Below, in pieces: positions 13,981 to 22,386 of a stretch of DNA of 40,761 bases. Every line of letters starts with the position of its first letter. Positions within the stretch are counted from its first letter, which is position 1. The stretch covers positions 1 through 40,761 of the forward strand of contig CAZJYI010000107.1 of assembly GCA_964550025.1 (NCBI GenBank), in the 5' to 3' direction. A program made the position numbers and the translations under genes. The notes under the pieces are model-generated. The model worked only from the letters and a program-made list of their open reading frames with translations, was not told the origin of the DNA and did not search any database. Source of the stretch: CAZJYI01 sp964550025 (GTDB lineage: Bacteria > Verrucomicrobiota > Kiritimatiellia > UBA8416 > CAYOBW01).

Positions 13981-14015
13981 GCCCACCGCTCACTGCCCAC
14001 TGCCCTCTGCACACC
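13981..14015. repeat. Heptamer array overlapping the 3' end of the acetyltransferase gene
   Basis: Five units in register: GCCCACC, GCTCACT, GCCCACT, GCCCTCT, GCACACC. The array spans the acetyltransferase stop codon at 13990-13992, so its last residues (RCAEGSGQ) are encoded by repeat DNA. Confidence 0.7.
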
Positions 14016-14499
14016 GACCGGTCTCTCTGGCCGGGTTTCCCGCAACGATCGTGCGGGGCGCAACATCCCGCACGACCACGCTTCCGGCGCCGACGATCGC
14101 GCCCTCCCCCACGGTCACACCGCACAGGATTGTAGCACCGGAACCGATCGACGCTCCACGTTTCACGACCGTGCTCTCGCACGACCAGTGCTCCTCCGTC
14201 TGCAGGCAGCCGTCCGCCGCCGTCGCGCGCGGATAGCGGTCGTTGATAAACGTCACGCCATGCCCGACGAACACGCCATCCTCGATGGTGACCCCTTCGC
14301 ATATGAAGGTATGGCTGGATACTTTGCACCGCTTCCCGATCGTGACGCCTTTCTGCACCTCGACAAAGGTGCCGATCTTTGTCTCGTCGCCGATTTCGCA
14401 ACCATAGAGGTTGGTGAAATCGTAGATCCGAACGTCACGTCCGAGCTTCACGTCCGGGGCAATCCGGCGCAGCGGTGACCCGGCATCCTGCGCGGCCAC
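13990..14499 (-). CDS. Left-handed beta-helix N-acetyltransferase (WbpD-like)
   Basis: A 169-residue hexapeptide-repeat acyltransferase. The imperfect [LIV]-G-x4 turns are plain: IAPDVKLGRDVRIYDFTNL, CEIGDETKIGTFVEVQKG, VTIGKRCKVSSHTFI, VTIEDGVFVGHGV, then ASIGSGATILCGVTVGEGA. Closest in feel is WbpD, which acetylates the 3-amino group of a UDP-amino-sugar uronate from acetyl-CoA; the upstream oxidoreductase gene fits that pathway. The chosen start is GTG at 14499, sharing a base with the TAG stop of that gene and following GGGGGA, so the two are translationally coupled. An upstream in-frame ATG would overlap the oxidoreductase by 160 bases. The exact substrate is uncertain. Confidence 0.82.
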   Translation of the reverse strand: MAAQDAGSPLRRIAPDVKLGRDVRIYDFTNLYGCEIGDETKIGTFVEVQKGVTIGKRCKVSSHTFICEGVTIEDGVFVGHGVTFINDRYPRATAADGCLQTEEHWSCESTVVKRGASIGSGATILCGVTVGEGAIVGAGSVVVRDVAPRTIVAGNPARETGRCAEGSGQ

Positions 14500-15545
14500 T
14501 ACGATGTTCCCCCTGCCCCGCCGGAGAGATTGAGGTTCACCCCGGCGCCGCCCTGCCGGAGGGATTCGTCGGCCCCCTCCATAATCCTGACCAGTGCGAG
14601 CCCCTGGACACCACACGTCGTGGGTCGTGCACCGCGCCTGATGCAGTCGATGAAATGCTGGCACTCCGTCTTCAAAGGCTCTTCCTGGTTGATCCGCGGC
14701 GCATGCATGTCGCCATAGTGGTACGAGTAGGTGAACTCGGCAAAGGTGTCGTAATAGGCCGGCGCCTTGACGTGCTGGTCGTAGATGCGAATCTTCTGCA
14801 GCGGTTCGATGTCGTCGTACACGATCATCTTCTTGGTCCCGACGATGGTCATCTCACGGACTTTGCGCGGGTCAAGCCAACTGCTGTGGATCGACGCGTA
14901 GCCGCCACCCGGAAAGCGAAGCGTCATGTTGGCCACGTCTTCGATCCCCTTCGTGACGTTGGCGCTGCCCTGGCAATTCACGCTGCTCGGCCATTCCCCC
15001 ATCAGGTCGCAGATGATCGAGAGATCGTGCGGTGCAAGGTCCCAGACGACGTTGATGTCCTTCTGGAAAAGACCGAGGTTCAACCGCCGCGAACTGATGT
15101 ACCGAATGTCCCCGATCTCCCCGGAGTCGACAATCTCCTTGATCTTCTTCACCGCCGGCGAATACAGGAAGGTGTGCCCCACCATCAACGTCCGCTTGCG
15201 CTTGCGGGCAAGCATGACCAGCTCCTCGCATTCATCCGCACTCGCCGCCATCGGCTTCTCGATCATGACGTGCTTGCCGGCACTCAGGGCCGCCTTGGCC
15301 AGCGCGTAGTGCGTTCTGATCGGAGTCGCGATGACGATCGCCTGCAGCCGCCGCGGTGCAAGCAGCGCGTCAAAATTGCGTTCGGACTCGACATCGGGAT
15401 AGAGGGAGCAGACATGCTTCAGCCGTTTGCGATCACGGTCGCACACCACGCACAGCCGGCAATCGGCAATGCCGTCGAGATTACGTACCAGATTGGGCCC
15501 CCAGTACCCGCAACCAACCACTCCCACCGTGATACGCCTCGCCAT
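14499..15545 (-). CDS. Gfo/Idh/MocA oxidoreductase, WbpB/WlbA-like
   Basis: A 348-residue NAD-dependent sugar oxidoreductase. The Rossmann motif is at the start (ITVGVVGCGYWGPNLVRNL), the EKPMA motif with catalytic-type Lys near residue 98, and the C-terminal alpha/beta domain includes NVVWDLAPHDLSIICDLMG, carrying the usual Asp/His pair. The WDLAPHDLSI stretch is typical of nucleotide-sugar 3-dehydrogenases such as WlbA/WbpB. ATG at 15545 is preceded by AGGGGG; longer frames run through non-homologous sequence. It is coupled to the WbpD-like acetyltransferase downstream, suggesting synthesis of an acetamido-amino sugar for the polysaccharide. No dedicated aminotransferase (WbpE) is visible nearby. 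Confidence 0.85.
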   Translation of the reverse strand: MARRITVGVVGCGYWGPNLVRNLDGIADCRLCVVCDRDRKRLKHVCSLYPDVESERNFDALLAPRRLQAIVIATPIRTHYALAKAALSAGKHVMIEKPMAASADECEELVMLARKRKRTLMVGHTFLYSPAVKKIKEIVDSGEIGDIRYISSRRLNLGLFQKDINVVWDLAPHDLSIICDLMGEWPSSVNCQGSANVTKGIEDVANMTLRFPGGGYASIHSSWLDPRKVREMTIVGTKKMIVYDDIEPLQKIRIYDQHVKAPAYYDTFAEFTYSYHYGDMHAPRINQEEPLKTECQHFIDCIRRGARPTTCGVQGLALVRIMEGADESLRQGGAGVNLNLSGGAGGTS

Positions 15546-15648
15546 GTTTCCAATCCCCCTTTCCTCCTGAGCGCAGTAATTATCATGCAAGGTGACACAA
15601 GCAAGCGAAGGTGTGAAGAAAAAAGCGGCCCCAAAGCTTACGCGACGC

Positions 15649-16452
15649 CTACTCAATGCGTATGGCGGCCCGGAAGTAGCGTGGTTCCAGGAACGGAAAA
15701 AAGCCCCTTACGATCACTTGATTCGTCGCCGGCACGGAGTCGCAGCCGGGCAACGGTGTCCACGGACCGGTCGAAGGGTCGGGCGCGAACTCCAGCGTCA
15801 CGTACCTGCGCAGCCCTTTGTATTCCGGCGAACCGGTGCCGGGCGCCGAGAAGGAAACAAGGACTATCCGGCCTTCGCGGGTAATGGCCAGCGCCGGGAC
15901 GCTTTGCGCATCGCGGGGGTCTGTCCCCGCGATGAACTCCTCCATGTTTGTTCTTCCATCGCCGTCGACGTCGACGTCAGGGCCGCCGTGCTGCGCGCCC
16001 GTGGTGCCGAAATGCAGGATCTCCCAGGCGTCCGACAGGCCGTCGCCGTCGAAGTCCAAAGCCGCCAGCGCGGATACGTTCCCCGAAGACTCCGGCGACG
16101 TCCAGACGACCTCGTTTGAAAATGGGCCCTCCTCGCCGCCGGCCGCATAGGCTCTGGCCGCGAAACGGTACGTCGTCCCCCATGCCAGACCTCGTACGGT
16201 CACCCGTGTCGCATCGCCGACGTCAACCACGCTTGTGTAGCCACCGCCCGACGCGCCGAAGTGCAGCCTGTAACCCGCAAGGTCCGCCAGCACGGAGCCG
16301 TCGAGGTTGTTTGTCGGCGGTTCCCATTCCAGGACCACCTCCGCCCCCGGTTCAGCCCTCGCGACCGAAAGCAAGAGCACGACCGGCAGAATGCCGACCC
16401 CGAACCGGTTGACCTGACGCCAAAACGGGGCCCGTTGCACTGTACGTGTCAT
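15649..16452 (-). CDS. Secreted protein with fibronectin-III-like domain and Ca-binding 'GTDP' tail
   Basis: A 267-residue protein with an N-terminal signal peptide (GVGILPVVLLLSVARA). Residues about 35-110 form an Fn3-like module: VVLEWEPPTNNLDG, AGYRLHFG, VRGLAWGTTYRFAARAY. A thrombospondin-3-like calcium segment follows: LDFDGDGLSDAWEILHFG and VDVDGDGRTNMEEFIAGTD. The last 90 residues resemble the end of the large beta-helix protein at 22387-26421 (GTDP, then FAPDPSTGPWTPL and PRYFRAAI), a tail I take to be a shared C-terminal module in this organism's exported proteins. ATG at 16452 was chosen for its signal peptide; upstream sequence is repeat DNA. Extracellular role unknown. Confidence 0.75.
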   Translation of the reverse strand: MTRTVQRAPFWRQVNRFGVGILPVVLLLSVARAEPGAEVVLEWEPPTNNLDGSVLADLAGYRLHFGASGGGYTSVVDVGDATRVTVRGLAWGTTYRFAARAYAAGGEEGPFSNEVVWTSPESSGNVSALAALDFDGDGLSDAWEILHFGTTGAQHGGPDVDVDGDGRTNMEEFIAGTDPRDAQSVPALAITREGRIVLVSFSAPGTGSPEYKGLRRYVTLEFAPDPSTGPWTPLPGCDSVPATNQVIVRGFFPFLEPRYFRAAIRIE

Positions 16453-16894
16453 CCTATCCACACCTCGGACCGAGCAAGTAGAGTGCCATCGCGTCGGCAT
16501 ATGGGGTACCAGACACCGCCAGAAGAAGAGCAATGGCAAACAGAACGTATTGTAGAACAGTGGCTTGCGGGTGGCAAGGGGCGGGTGGCAAGGGGCAAGC
16601 GGGGAGTGGCAGGTGGCGAGTGGTGCAGTGTTGCAGTGCATTCCTGCCCTTTGTCTTTACCGTAGTCTTTACCCTAATCCGCACAGGGGGAAGACGAAGG
16701 AAAAGACAAAGAGGGGCGATCTCTGCAGCTCAGCCCCATTTGTGCATACTTGGGCATCTCCCGTGTGTGTCGCACCGTTGCGCGAGCTTATGCCCGGTAG
16801 CCACTGCCTTTCCCTGAATCCGCAATCTGCAATCCGTAGTCCACAATTCCGCGTGCCGACCGCCTCCCGCCACTCGCCACCCGCCACTCCGCAC
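16453..16894. repeat. Gene-free gap with three heptamer arrays
   Basis: Units from 16561 to 16630 read TGGCTTG, CGGGTGG, CAAGGGG, CGGGTGG, CAAGGGG, CAAGCGG, GGAGTGG, CAGGTGG, CGAGTGG, TGCAGTG. A second array at 16817-16851 reads AATCCGC, AATCTGC, AATCCGT, AGTCCAC, AATTCCG. A third from about 16859 reads ACCGCCT, CCCGCCA, CTCGCCA, CCCGCCA, CTCCGCA. No gene is supported here. Confidence 0.8.
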
Positions 16895-16923
16895 TTGCAT
16901 CGACCCGATGCAGCACACATAAT
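16895..16923 (+). promoter_or_regulatory. DUF362 operon promoter with an operator-like palindrome
   Basis: TTGCAT (16895-16900), a 17-base spacer and CATAAT (16918-16923) form a good sigma70-like promoter 72 bases upstream of the start. A perfect palindrome TGCATCG-ACC-CGATGCA (16896-16912) overlaps the -35 and spacer and could bind a dimeric regulator. Confidence 0.5.
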
Positions 16924-16995
16924 GCGGCTTATGGGTGCGGCACTTCATTCAAGCAGCCGCTAAGGAGACCACTCACACGCAGGGAGGACACATCG

Positions 16996-17904
16996 ATGAA
17001 ACGACGGGCATTCCTCAAGCGCTCCGCTCTGGCCGGGACTTCGGCCGCTTCCGCATCATACCTGTTGTTGTCCGGCAAGGCATCGGCCGCCGAAGCCGCG
17101 TCGCCGGACCTGGTTGCCGTGAAAGGCGGCGAACCGGACATCATGCTCGACAAGGCCATGACCGAGCTCGGCGGCATGGAGCAGTTCGTCAAGAAGAACC
17201 AGACGGTGGTGGTGAAACCGAACATCGCGTGGAACCGCCCGCCGGAGCTCGGCGCCAACACGCACCCGGGACTGGTCAAGCGCGTGGTCGAGTACTGCGT
17301 CAAGGCCGGCGCGAAAAAGGTCTACGTCCTCGACCACACGGTTAACAAGAGCATGGACTGCTACAAGAAGAGCGGCATTGAGAAGGCTGCCAGCGACGGC
17401 GGGGCCGTCGTGGTACCGGTTGACACCGAGGGGCGCTACCAGAAGGTGGAGGTTCCCGGCGACACGCTGAAGGAGACAGCCGTCCATGAGCAGATCCTCG
17501 AGGCCGACGTTCTGATCAACGTTCCGGTCATCAAGCACCACTCGTCCACCAAGGTCACGCTTGCGATGAAGAACATGATGGGCGCCATCTGGGATCGGCG
17601 CGCCTACCACAAACAGGGGCTGCACGCCTGCATCGCCGAGTTCTGCCTGTTCAAGAAGCCCGATCTCAACATCGTCGACGGCTACCGCGTCACCCTGCGC
17701 AACGGCCCGCAACGCGCCAGGCCGGAGGATGTGGTCGTCAAGAAGACGCTGCTCGTCTCCACGGATTGCGTTGCGGTTGACGTCGCGGCCGCCAAAATCC
17801 ACGGCACGGACCCGCAGATTGTCGAGCACATCGTGATGGCGGCCGAGAAAAAGGTCGGCGTCATGGACCTCACCACGCTGAACATCAAGCGCATCACGGT
17901 GTGA
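16996..17904 (+). CDS. Tat-exported DUF362 protein
   Basis: A 302-residue protein with a twin-arginine signal (MKRRAFLKRSALAGTSAASA) and an Ala-x-Ala-type cleavage region near residue 31. The body is a DUF362 domain: VVVKPNIAWNRPPELGANT, VLDHTVNKSMDCYKKSGI, INVPVIKHHSSTKVTLAMKNMMG. Members often accompany ferredoxin-like proteins; the biochemical role is unknown. ATG at 16996 follows AGGGAGG eight bases upstream. Its stop TGA overlaps the GTG start of the polyferredoxin gene by four bases (GTGA), so the two are translationally coupled and probably act together in a periplasmic redox process. No Cys-rich FeS motif is present in this protein itself. Confidence 0.85.
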   Translation: MKRRAFLKRSALAGTSAASASYLLLSGKASAAEAASPDLVAVKGGEPDIMLDKAMTELGGMEQFVKKNQTVVVKPNIAWNRPPELGANTHPGLVKRVVEYCVKAGAKKVYVLDHTVNKSMDCYKKSGIEKAASDGGAVVVPVDTEGRYQKVEVPGDTLKETAVHEQILEADVLINVPVIKHHSSTKVTLAMKNMMGAIWDRRAYHKQGLHACIAEFCLFKKPDLNIVDGYRVTLRNGPQRARPEDVVVKKTLLVSTDCVAVDVAAAKIHGTDPQIVEHIVMAAEKKVGVMDLTTLNIKRITV

Positions 17905-19490
17905 CCGGCAGCGCGGGGCATCGCACAGTGCTGAGAAAAGCCCGGATAGCCGTCTCAGGAATCGTGCTGGCTGTCTTTGCCGCGATCTTCGTTGTCGGCG
18001 GCAAGACACTGCCGGAACTCTCGGGAGAGCTGCTGTCCCTGCAGCTCGTCCCCTGCATTCTGAAAGCACTGTCCGGTGTCGGCGCAGTGGCGGTCACGGC
18101 TCTTGCGGCTCACCTGCTTCTGGCGATCCTGTGCGGTCGGGTGTACTGCTCCTGCTTCTGCCCACTCGGCATTCTCCAGGATCTGGTCATCTACGCGTCA
18201 AGACGGGTGCGCGCCTGGCGGTCCGGCAGGCGGGCAGACAAGCTCGACTCGCCCCGTCCATCGCGGGACTACTCGTTCGTGCGACATACCGTGCTGGTCG
18301 CGACCGCCGCGTTCTGCATCGTCGGCGCACTCACGCTGCTCAACCTGCTTGATCCCTACAGTCTCGCCGGCCGTCTCATACGCGACCTTCTTGTCCCTCC
18401 CCTCTCGTGGGCGAGGCGGGGAGTCGCGTTTCTGCTCGAGAAGGCCGACATCTATGTCCTTTCCGGCCCCAGCGGGTACCACGCCGCGCCCGCGGTCTGG
18501 ATCGTCAGCGCGCTGTGCTTCGCCCTGCTGGCTATCCTGGCGTCAACGCGGGGACGTTTCTACTGCAACGTGATATGCCCCGCCGGAACGCTGCTCGGCA
18601 ACCTCTCCCGCGCGGCGCCTTGCCGCATCCGCCTGCACGGAGAGCTGTGCGTCGAGTGCGGAGTGTGCGAGCGGCGCTGCCGGGCGGGGTGTATCGACGC
18701 TTCGTCCCAACCGGTTGTCGACGCCACGCGCTGCGTTCTCTGCCTGGACTGCATCGACGCCTGTCCGACGAACGCGCTTCGTCTCGGCACATCCACCGGG
18801 GGCGTGGCGGCCGCCGCCGTCCCGGAACGACGACGCCTGCTGGTCGGATCGGCGGCCTCCTTCTCGCTCGTCGCGTTGAGTTTCCCACTAAAGGCGCTTA
18901 CCAACCGCGCTCTGCCGTCCCCCTATCCCGTCCCCATCGTGCCGCCGGGGGCATGTGGTGCCCTGCCTTTTTCGAAGCGCTGCACGGCGTGCCACGCCTG
19001 CGTCGCGGCCTGTCCGCAGCACATCATCAAGCCCGAGATGGCGGCCTACCGCCGGGTGGGCACGCTGCAACCCGTGATGGATTACACGCACGGCTACTGC
19101 GCTTACGAGTGCAACCGGTGCGGGCACGTCTGCCCGACGGGGGCCATCGCGCCAGTCGCTCTCGAGGAGAAGAAGCTCATCCGTATCGGTACGGTACGGC
19201 TGATCGAGAACCTGTGCGTCGTCTACACGCGCCACGAAGACTGCGGCGCGTGCGCCGAGCTCTGCCCCACGCACGCCGTCTACACCGAAGAAAAGGACGG
19301 TGTGCTCTACCCCAAGACGAACCCCGCATTGTGTATCGGGTGCGGAGCGTGCGAGCACGTCTGCCCGCAAACACCCAGGGCCATCCTGGTCGACTCGATC
19401 GCCGTGCACGAGCGCGCCGACCCGCCCTTCTCGGACCAGGCCCCGGCACCCCCGCCCACTCCCGCCGAGGAAGAGGACTTCCCGTTCTGA
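17901..19490 (+). CDS. Membrane polyferredoxin (NapH/CcoG-like 4Fe-4S protein)
   Basis: A 529-residue membrane protein. Hydrophobic helices near residues 15-32, 60-78, 130-150, 197-214 and 313-331 alternate with redox motifs. Two NapH-type CP motifs, C83-S-C-F-C-P-L and YCNVICPAG (222-229), flank the membrane section. Ferredoxin-type clusters follow: CVECGVCERRC (250), CVLCLDCIDACP (278), CTACHACVAACP (361), CAYECNRCGHVCP (400), CGACAELCP (448) and CIGCGACEHVCP (478). It should pass electrons across or along the membrane. GTG at 17901 overlaps the DUF362 stop. This gene pair recurs in PVC and Bacteroidetes genomes, from memory. The donor and acceptor are unknown. Confidence 0.9.
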   Translation: MTGSAGHRTVLRKARIAVSGIVLAVFAAIFVVGGKTLPELSGELLSLQLVPCILKALSGVGAVAVTALAAHLLLAILCGRVYCSCFCPLGILQDLVIYASRRVRAWRSGRRADKLDSPRPSRDYSFVRHTVLVATAAFCIVGALTLLNLLDPYSLAGRLIRDLLVPPLSWARRGVAFLLEKADIYVLSGPSGYHAAPAVWIVSALCFALLAILASTRGRFYCNVICPAGTLLGNLSRAAPCRIRLHGELCVECGVCERRCRAGCIDASSQPVVDATRCVLCLDCIDACPTNALRLGTSTGGVAAAAVPERRRLLVGSAASFSLVALSFPLKALTNRALPSPYPVPIVPPGACGALPFSKRCTACHACVAACPQHIIKPEMAAYRRVGTLQPVMDYTHGYCAYECNRCGHVCPTGAIAPVALEEKKLIRIGTVRLIENLCVVYTRHEDCGACAELCPTHAVYTEEKDGVLYPKTNPALCIGCGACEHVCPQTPRAILVDSIAVHERADPPFSDQAPAPPPTPAEEEDFPF

Positions 19491-19596
19491 GAAGACGGGG
19501 ATAGCGGAATGCCATTCCACTACGGCCCGGAACCTGGCGGGGGCATGGTTTCGACGCTGGTGGCGGGGAGGGGGAAACCGCAGAATTGTCGAACGC

Positions 19597-19687
19597 TGAA
19601 TGATGAATACTGAAGTGTGAGACCTGTCTCCGGGCGTGCTGACTCACTTCGACATTGAGCATTCAGTATTCAATATTCGACATTTCC
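19597..19687. repeat. Two inverted heptamer arrays
   Basis: The left array reads TGAATGA, TGAATAC, TGAAGTG, TGAGACC (19597-19624). The right array reads CATTGAG, CATTCAG, TATTCAA, TATTCGA, CATTTCC (19653-19687). The right array is the left type in reverse: TGAATACTGAA on the left pairs with TTCAGTATTCA on the right, giving an 11-bp stem between the convergent genes. It could act as a terminator-like structure. Confidence 0.75.
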
Positions 19688-19715
19688 CATCTCCCGAAAC
19701 GCGCACCATGGCGCG

Positions 19716-20714
19716 CTACTCCGCCGCGCCAACACGGTCGAACGTCTCGGGTACGCTGAAGAGTGCGGCATCGTCTGCTCCCGGGAGCGGAGTCACCGAC
19801 AGTACCTTCCACGTGGCCAACGCATCGTTGCCTTCGCCCTTCAGCTCGGCATGGAAGGGGAACATCCGCTTTTTGCTCAGAAGCGCGGCTACCTTTTCGA
19901 ACCATTCCATCCGCCCGTGCGACCGCGGCGCTTCGTGTCTGAGCAGGTGGAAGGGCGGTAACCCGGGGTCGTCGCTCAGCCACAGCGACATCGTGCCCCA
20001 GTCCGGCACGGTCAGTTCATGAAGACGGCAGGAGAAGCCGTAAAGGTCATTCGTCCGGCCCTTGCATGTCAGTTCCATGGGCTCTGCCTCCCCGGGCAGC
20101 GGCATCGGCGGGAACGCCGGCATTCCGGACATGGCGGACATCCCGGGCATGACAGGCATCCCGGGCGGCATCCCCGCCGGTGTACCGGGCATCATGCCGG
20201 CCGCGACGGGCGGGGGAAAGCCGGGAGAAGAGGCCGGCGTCGTTCCGGGCGGACGGGGGCCGATACCCGGCGGCACATCGTCGGGAAGCGCCGGCCGGTC
20301 CGGCCAGTTCGTGGGCTGGGTGTATTCCGGGCGTGCCGGCTCCGGGATCGCTGGGGGCGGCGCAAACGGGACGGGATCTACGGCACTCCCCGAACCGTTC
20401 GTGGCATCGACACGCACCTGTTCCCACGTAGCGTTGTGCGGATGCAGGATGCTTAGCGTGCCTTTCTCGAAGTCCAGCAGGTTGACCGGCGGCGAGGGAA
20501 CGACTTCGCCGGGGCGGTCAATACGCAGACCTTGCCCGCGGAAACGGTAACGCAGCTCGCGCACCGCGCCGCCGTCTCGGATCCGCATACGTATCTCGCC
20601 GCGGGGCGGCGGGGAAGCTGCTTCCTGCGCACGAGCAGAACCGCCGTACGATTGCAGAAACCCCAGCAGGAGCATAGCGACGAACGTTGCAGGACGGACA
20701 TCGTCTGTTCTCAT
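19716..20714 (-). CDS. Secreted DUF4412-like protein with Met/Pro/Gly-rich centre
   Basis: A 332-residue exported protein. ATG at 20714 follows AGGGAGG and gives a signal peptide (FVAMLLLGFLQSYGGSARA). Residues about 35-100 and 215-325 are beta-rich and resemble the two halves of DUF4412-type periplasmic domains: RGQGLRIDRPGEVVPSPP, NLLDFEKGTLSILHPHNATW, and later LHELTVPDWGTMSLWLSDD, KVLSVTPLPGADDAALFSVP. Between them lies a low-complexity stretch of Pro, Gly and Met with repeated GMP/PGM steps (about residues 170-205). The function is unknown; such domains are seen in outer-membrane or periplasmic lipoprotein-like proteins. The next gene downstream on this strand is absent, as it ends at an inverted array. 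Confidence 0.7.
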   Translation of the reverse strand: MRTDDVRPATFVAMLLLGFLQSYGGSARAQEAASPPPRGEIRMRIRDGGAVRELRYRFRGQGLRIDRPGEVVPSPPVNLLDFEKGTLSILHPHNATWEQVRVDATNGSGSAVDPVPFAPPPAIPEPARPEYTQPTNWPDRPALPDDVPPGIGPRPPGTTPASSPGFPPPVAAGMMPGTPAGMPPGMPVMPGMSAMSGMPAFPPMPLPGEAEPMELTCKGRTNDLYGFSCRLHELTVPDWGTMSLWLSDDPGLPPFHLLRHEAPRSHGRMEWFEKVAALLSKKRMFPFHAELKGEGNDALATWKVLSVTPLPGADDAALFSVPETFDRVGAAE

Positions 20715-20768
20715 AGTCCTCCCTTCGCGGCACACTTCCGCGCACTCCATGCTCCCGTCGGGGGCAGA

Positions 20769-22115
20769 CTACGGCATGAGGTACTTGCTGGTGATATTCT
20801 GCTCGCCAGTGACATAGCAGCCCACAGCAATGGTCGCCTGAAGGCCGTCGGCGGCACCGCTGCCCGAGCTGTATCCTCGGCAGAAGCCGGCCACGGTTGT
20901 CTGGATGCCGTCACCGTTCGTTGAGCGCCCGTAACTGCTGTGCACGCTATCGCCGCCATCGATGCCGTCCGCGGTCCCTTCGCTCCCTATCGAGTGGCCA
21001 TAGCTCCCGGTCACGACGCTCGCCTGGATGCCGTCGCCGCCCTTGGAGTACCCGTAGCTGTTCTGTACGGAGATTGTCGCGTCGATGCCTTCCGACATTG
21101 TCGCCGTCCCCGATGTGTAGCCATAGCTACTGTCGACCACGTACGCCTGGATGCCGTCGCCGCCAAAGGAGCGTCCAGCGCTATTCTGCACGCAATAGGA
21201 CGCGTCGATGCCATCTGCCGACGTCCCCGTCCCCGATGTGTAACCATAGCTGTTGACAACGTTCTTCGCCCTGATGCCGTTATGGGCCGCAGAGTGCCCA
21301 TAACAGTTCTGCGCCGTCTCTGACGCGTCGATACCATCCGCGCTCGTGCCTGTTGCCGTCGAGTAGCCGTAGCTGTCGGCAACCGTGGCGCCGCGGATGC
21401 CGTCGTCACCCGTGCTCAGACCCCTGCACCCCCGCACCATTTGCCCGCGAATCGCGATGCCCCCGCACCCCTGGGCCGTGCAATTGACGATGGTCGCTGC
21501 TTCTATGCCAACCCCGCCGGCTATCTTCACCGTGCACAGACTCACCACGGAGCTGGTGCCATCCGCACAGTGAATGCCGTTGAGGTCACACCCCGAAACG
21601 GACAGGTTCCGGATGCGGATGCCGGTGTAGAGGGACGAGGTGGCATAGACCCCGTTGTCGAATCCCGGCCCCGTGTACTGGTCGCCGGCAGCTCCGCTGT
21701 CGTAGGTGGTGCCGCTGACGATGTGTCCGTTGAAGATGGAAACATGAGATGCATTGATCTTGATGCCGTTGCCATCTGAGGTCGCCGAAGTAGAGCTGAT
21801 TGTGAACCCCCGCATGTCCAGCGTAACACCGCCGACACTGATTCGAATACCGTCGCCCGAGCTGACGCTCAGGTTGCCGGTAAGGTAGTACGAACCGGAC
21901 CGGGCGATGATAATCGTGCCGCCAGGGTCGATGGTCACGCCCGGCGCCCCGTTCACCAACGGCGTCCGAGGCTCCATCTCCGACAGTGACAACATGGTGG
22001 CTCCCGGCGGACCGGGGGGCGTGAGACCGCCGCCCTGGGCCAATGCCGTGGACACAACGCCAGCGCACAGTATGAAGCATGAAACGAGCGCTGTCCCATC
22101 ACTTACTATCCTCAT
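20769..22115 (-). CDS. Secreted right-handed beta-helix protein with about 44-residue tandem repeats
   Basis: A 448-residue protein with a signal peptide (VSCFILCAGVVSTALA). ATG at 22115 has AAGGAG eight bases upstream. Residues about 50-240 are beta-helix rungs (GTIIIARSGSYYLTGNLSV, DGIRISVGGVTLDMRGF). The C-terminal 200 residues hold about five imperfect repeats alternating SYGY-S/T-x-GTGTSADGIDA with NSYGxSxGGDGIQAxVV. Each looks like two rungs of a parallel beta-helix, as in tail-spikes and pectate-lyase-like adhesins. No membrane anchor or beta-barrel is seen. The alternating DGID/DGIQ motifs suggest internal duplication. The adjacent larger beta-helix gene points to a joint surface or extracellular role. 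Confidence 0.78.
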   Translation of the reverse strand: MRIVSDGTALVSCFILCAGVVSTALAQGGGLTPPGPPGATMLSLSEMEPRTPLVNGAPGVTIDPGGTIIIARSGSYYLTGNLSVSSGDGIRISVGGVTLDMRGFTISSTSATSDGNGIKINASHVSIFNGHIVSGTTYDSGAAGDQYTGPGFDNGVYATSSLYTGIRIRNLSVSGCDLNGIHCADGTSSVVSLCTVKIAGGVGIEAATIVNCTAQGCGGIAIRGQMVRGCRGLSTGDDGIRGATVADSYGYSTATGTSADGIDASETAQNCYGHSAAHNGIRAKNVVNSYGYTSGTGTSADGIDASYCVQNSAGRSFGGDGIQAYVVDSSYGYTSGTATMSEGIDATISVQNSYGYSKGGDGIQASVVTGSYGHSIGSEGTADGIDGGDSVHSSYGRSTNGDGIQTTVAGFCRGYSSGSGAADGLQATIAVGCYVTGEQNITSKYLMP

Positions 22116-22386
22116 CTTGGTACTCCTTCCTTTGTACTTGGCTGCTATCCGAAAAGGGTGGGTCGTGCGGTTGCCCCCGTAGGACGCTGCTCCTGCGCCG
22201 TCCGTGTGGCAGGGTGAGAAGGCAGGGAAGAGGAAGTTGCGGCCCTTTGTTCCATTCTCTCTCCATTTCTGCCTCCGTGCTGCCTCCATAGACGGCGCGG
22301 AGCATCGTCCTACTTTGCGCCCGCATTCACAAGCCCTTTTCGGACAGGATCCAGCCAACCGGCAGAGGCACCCCACAACGGCCGGT

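Noticed and set aside
14475..15884. A plus-strand frame over the WbpB-like gene
   Set aside because: Antisense to a clear Rossmann-fold oxidoreductase, and crosses gene boundaries without start signals.
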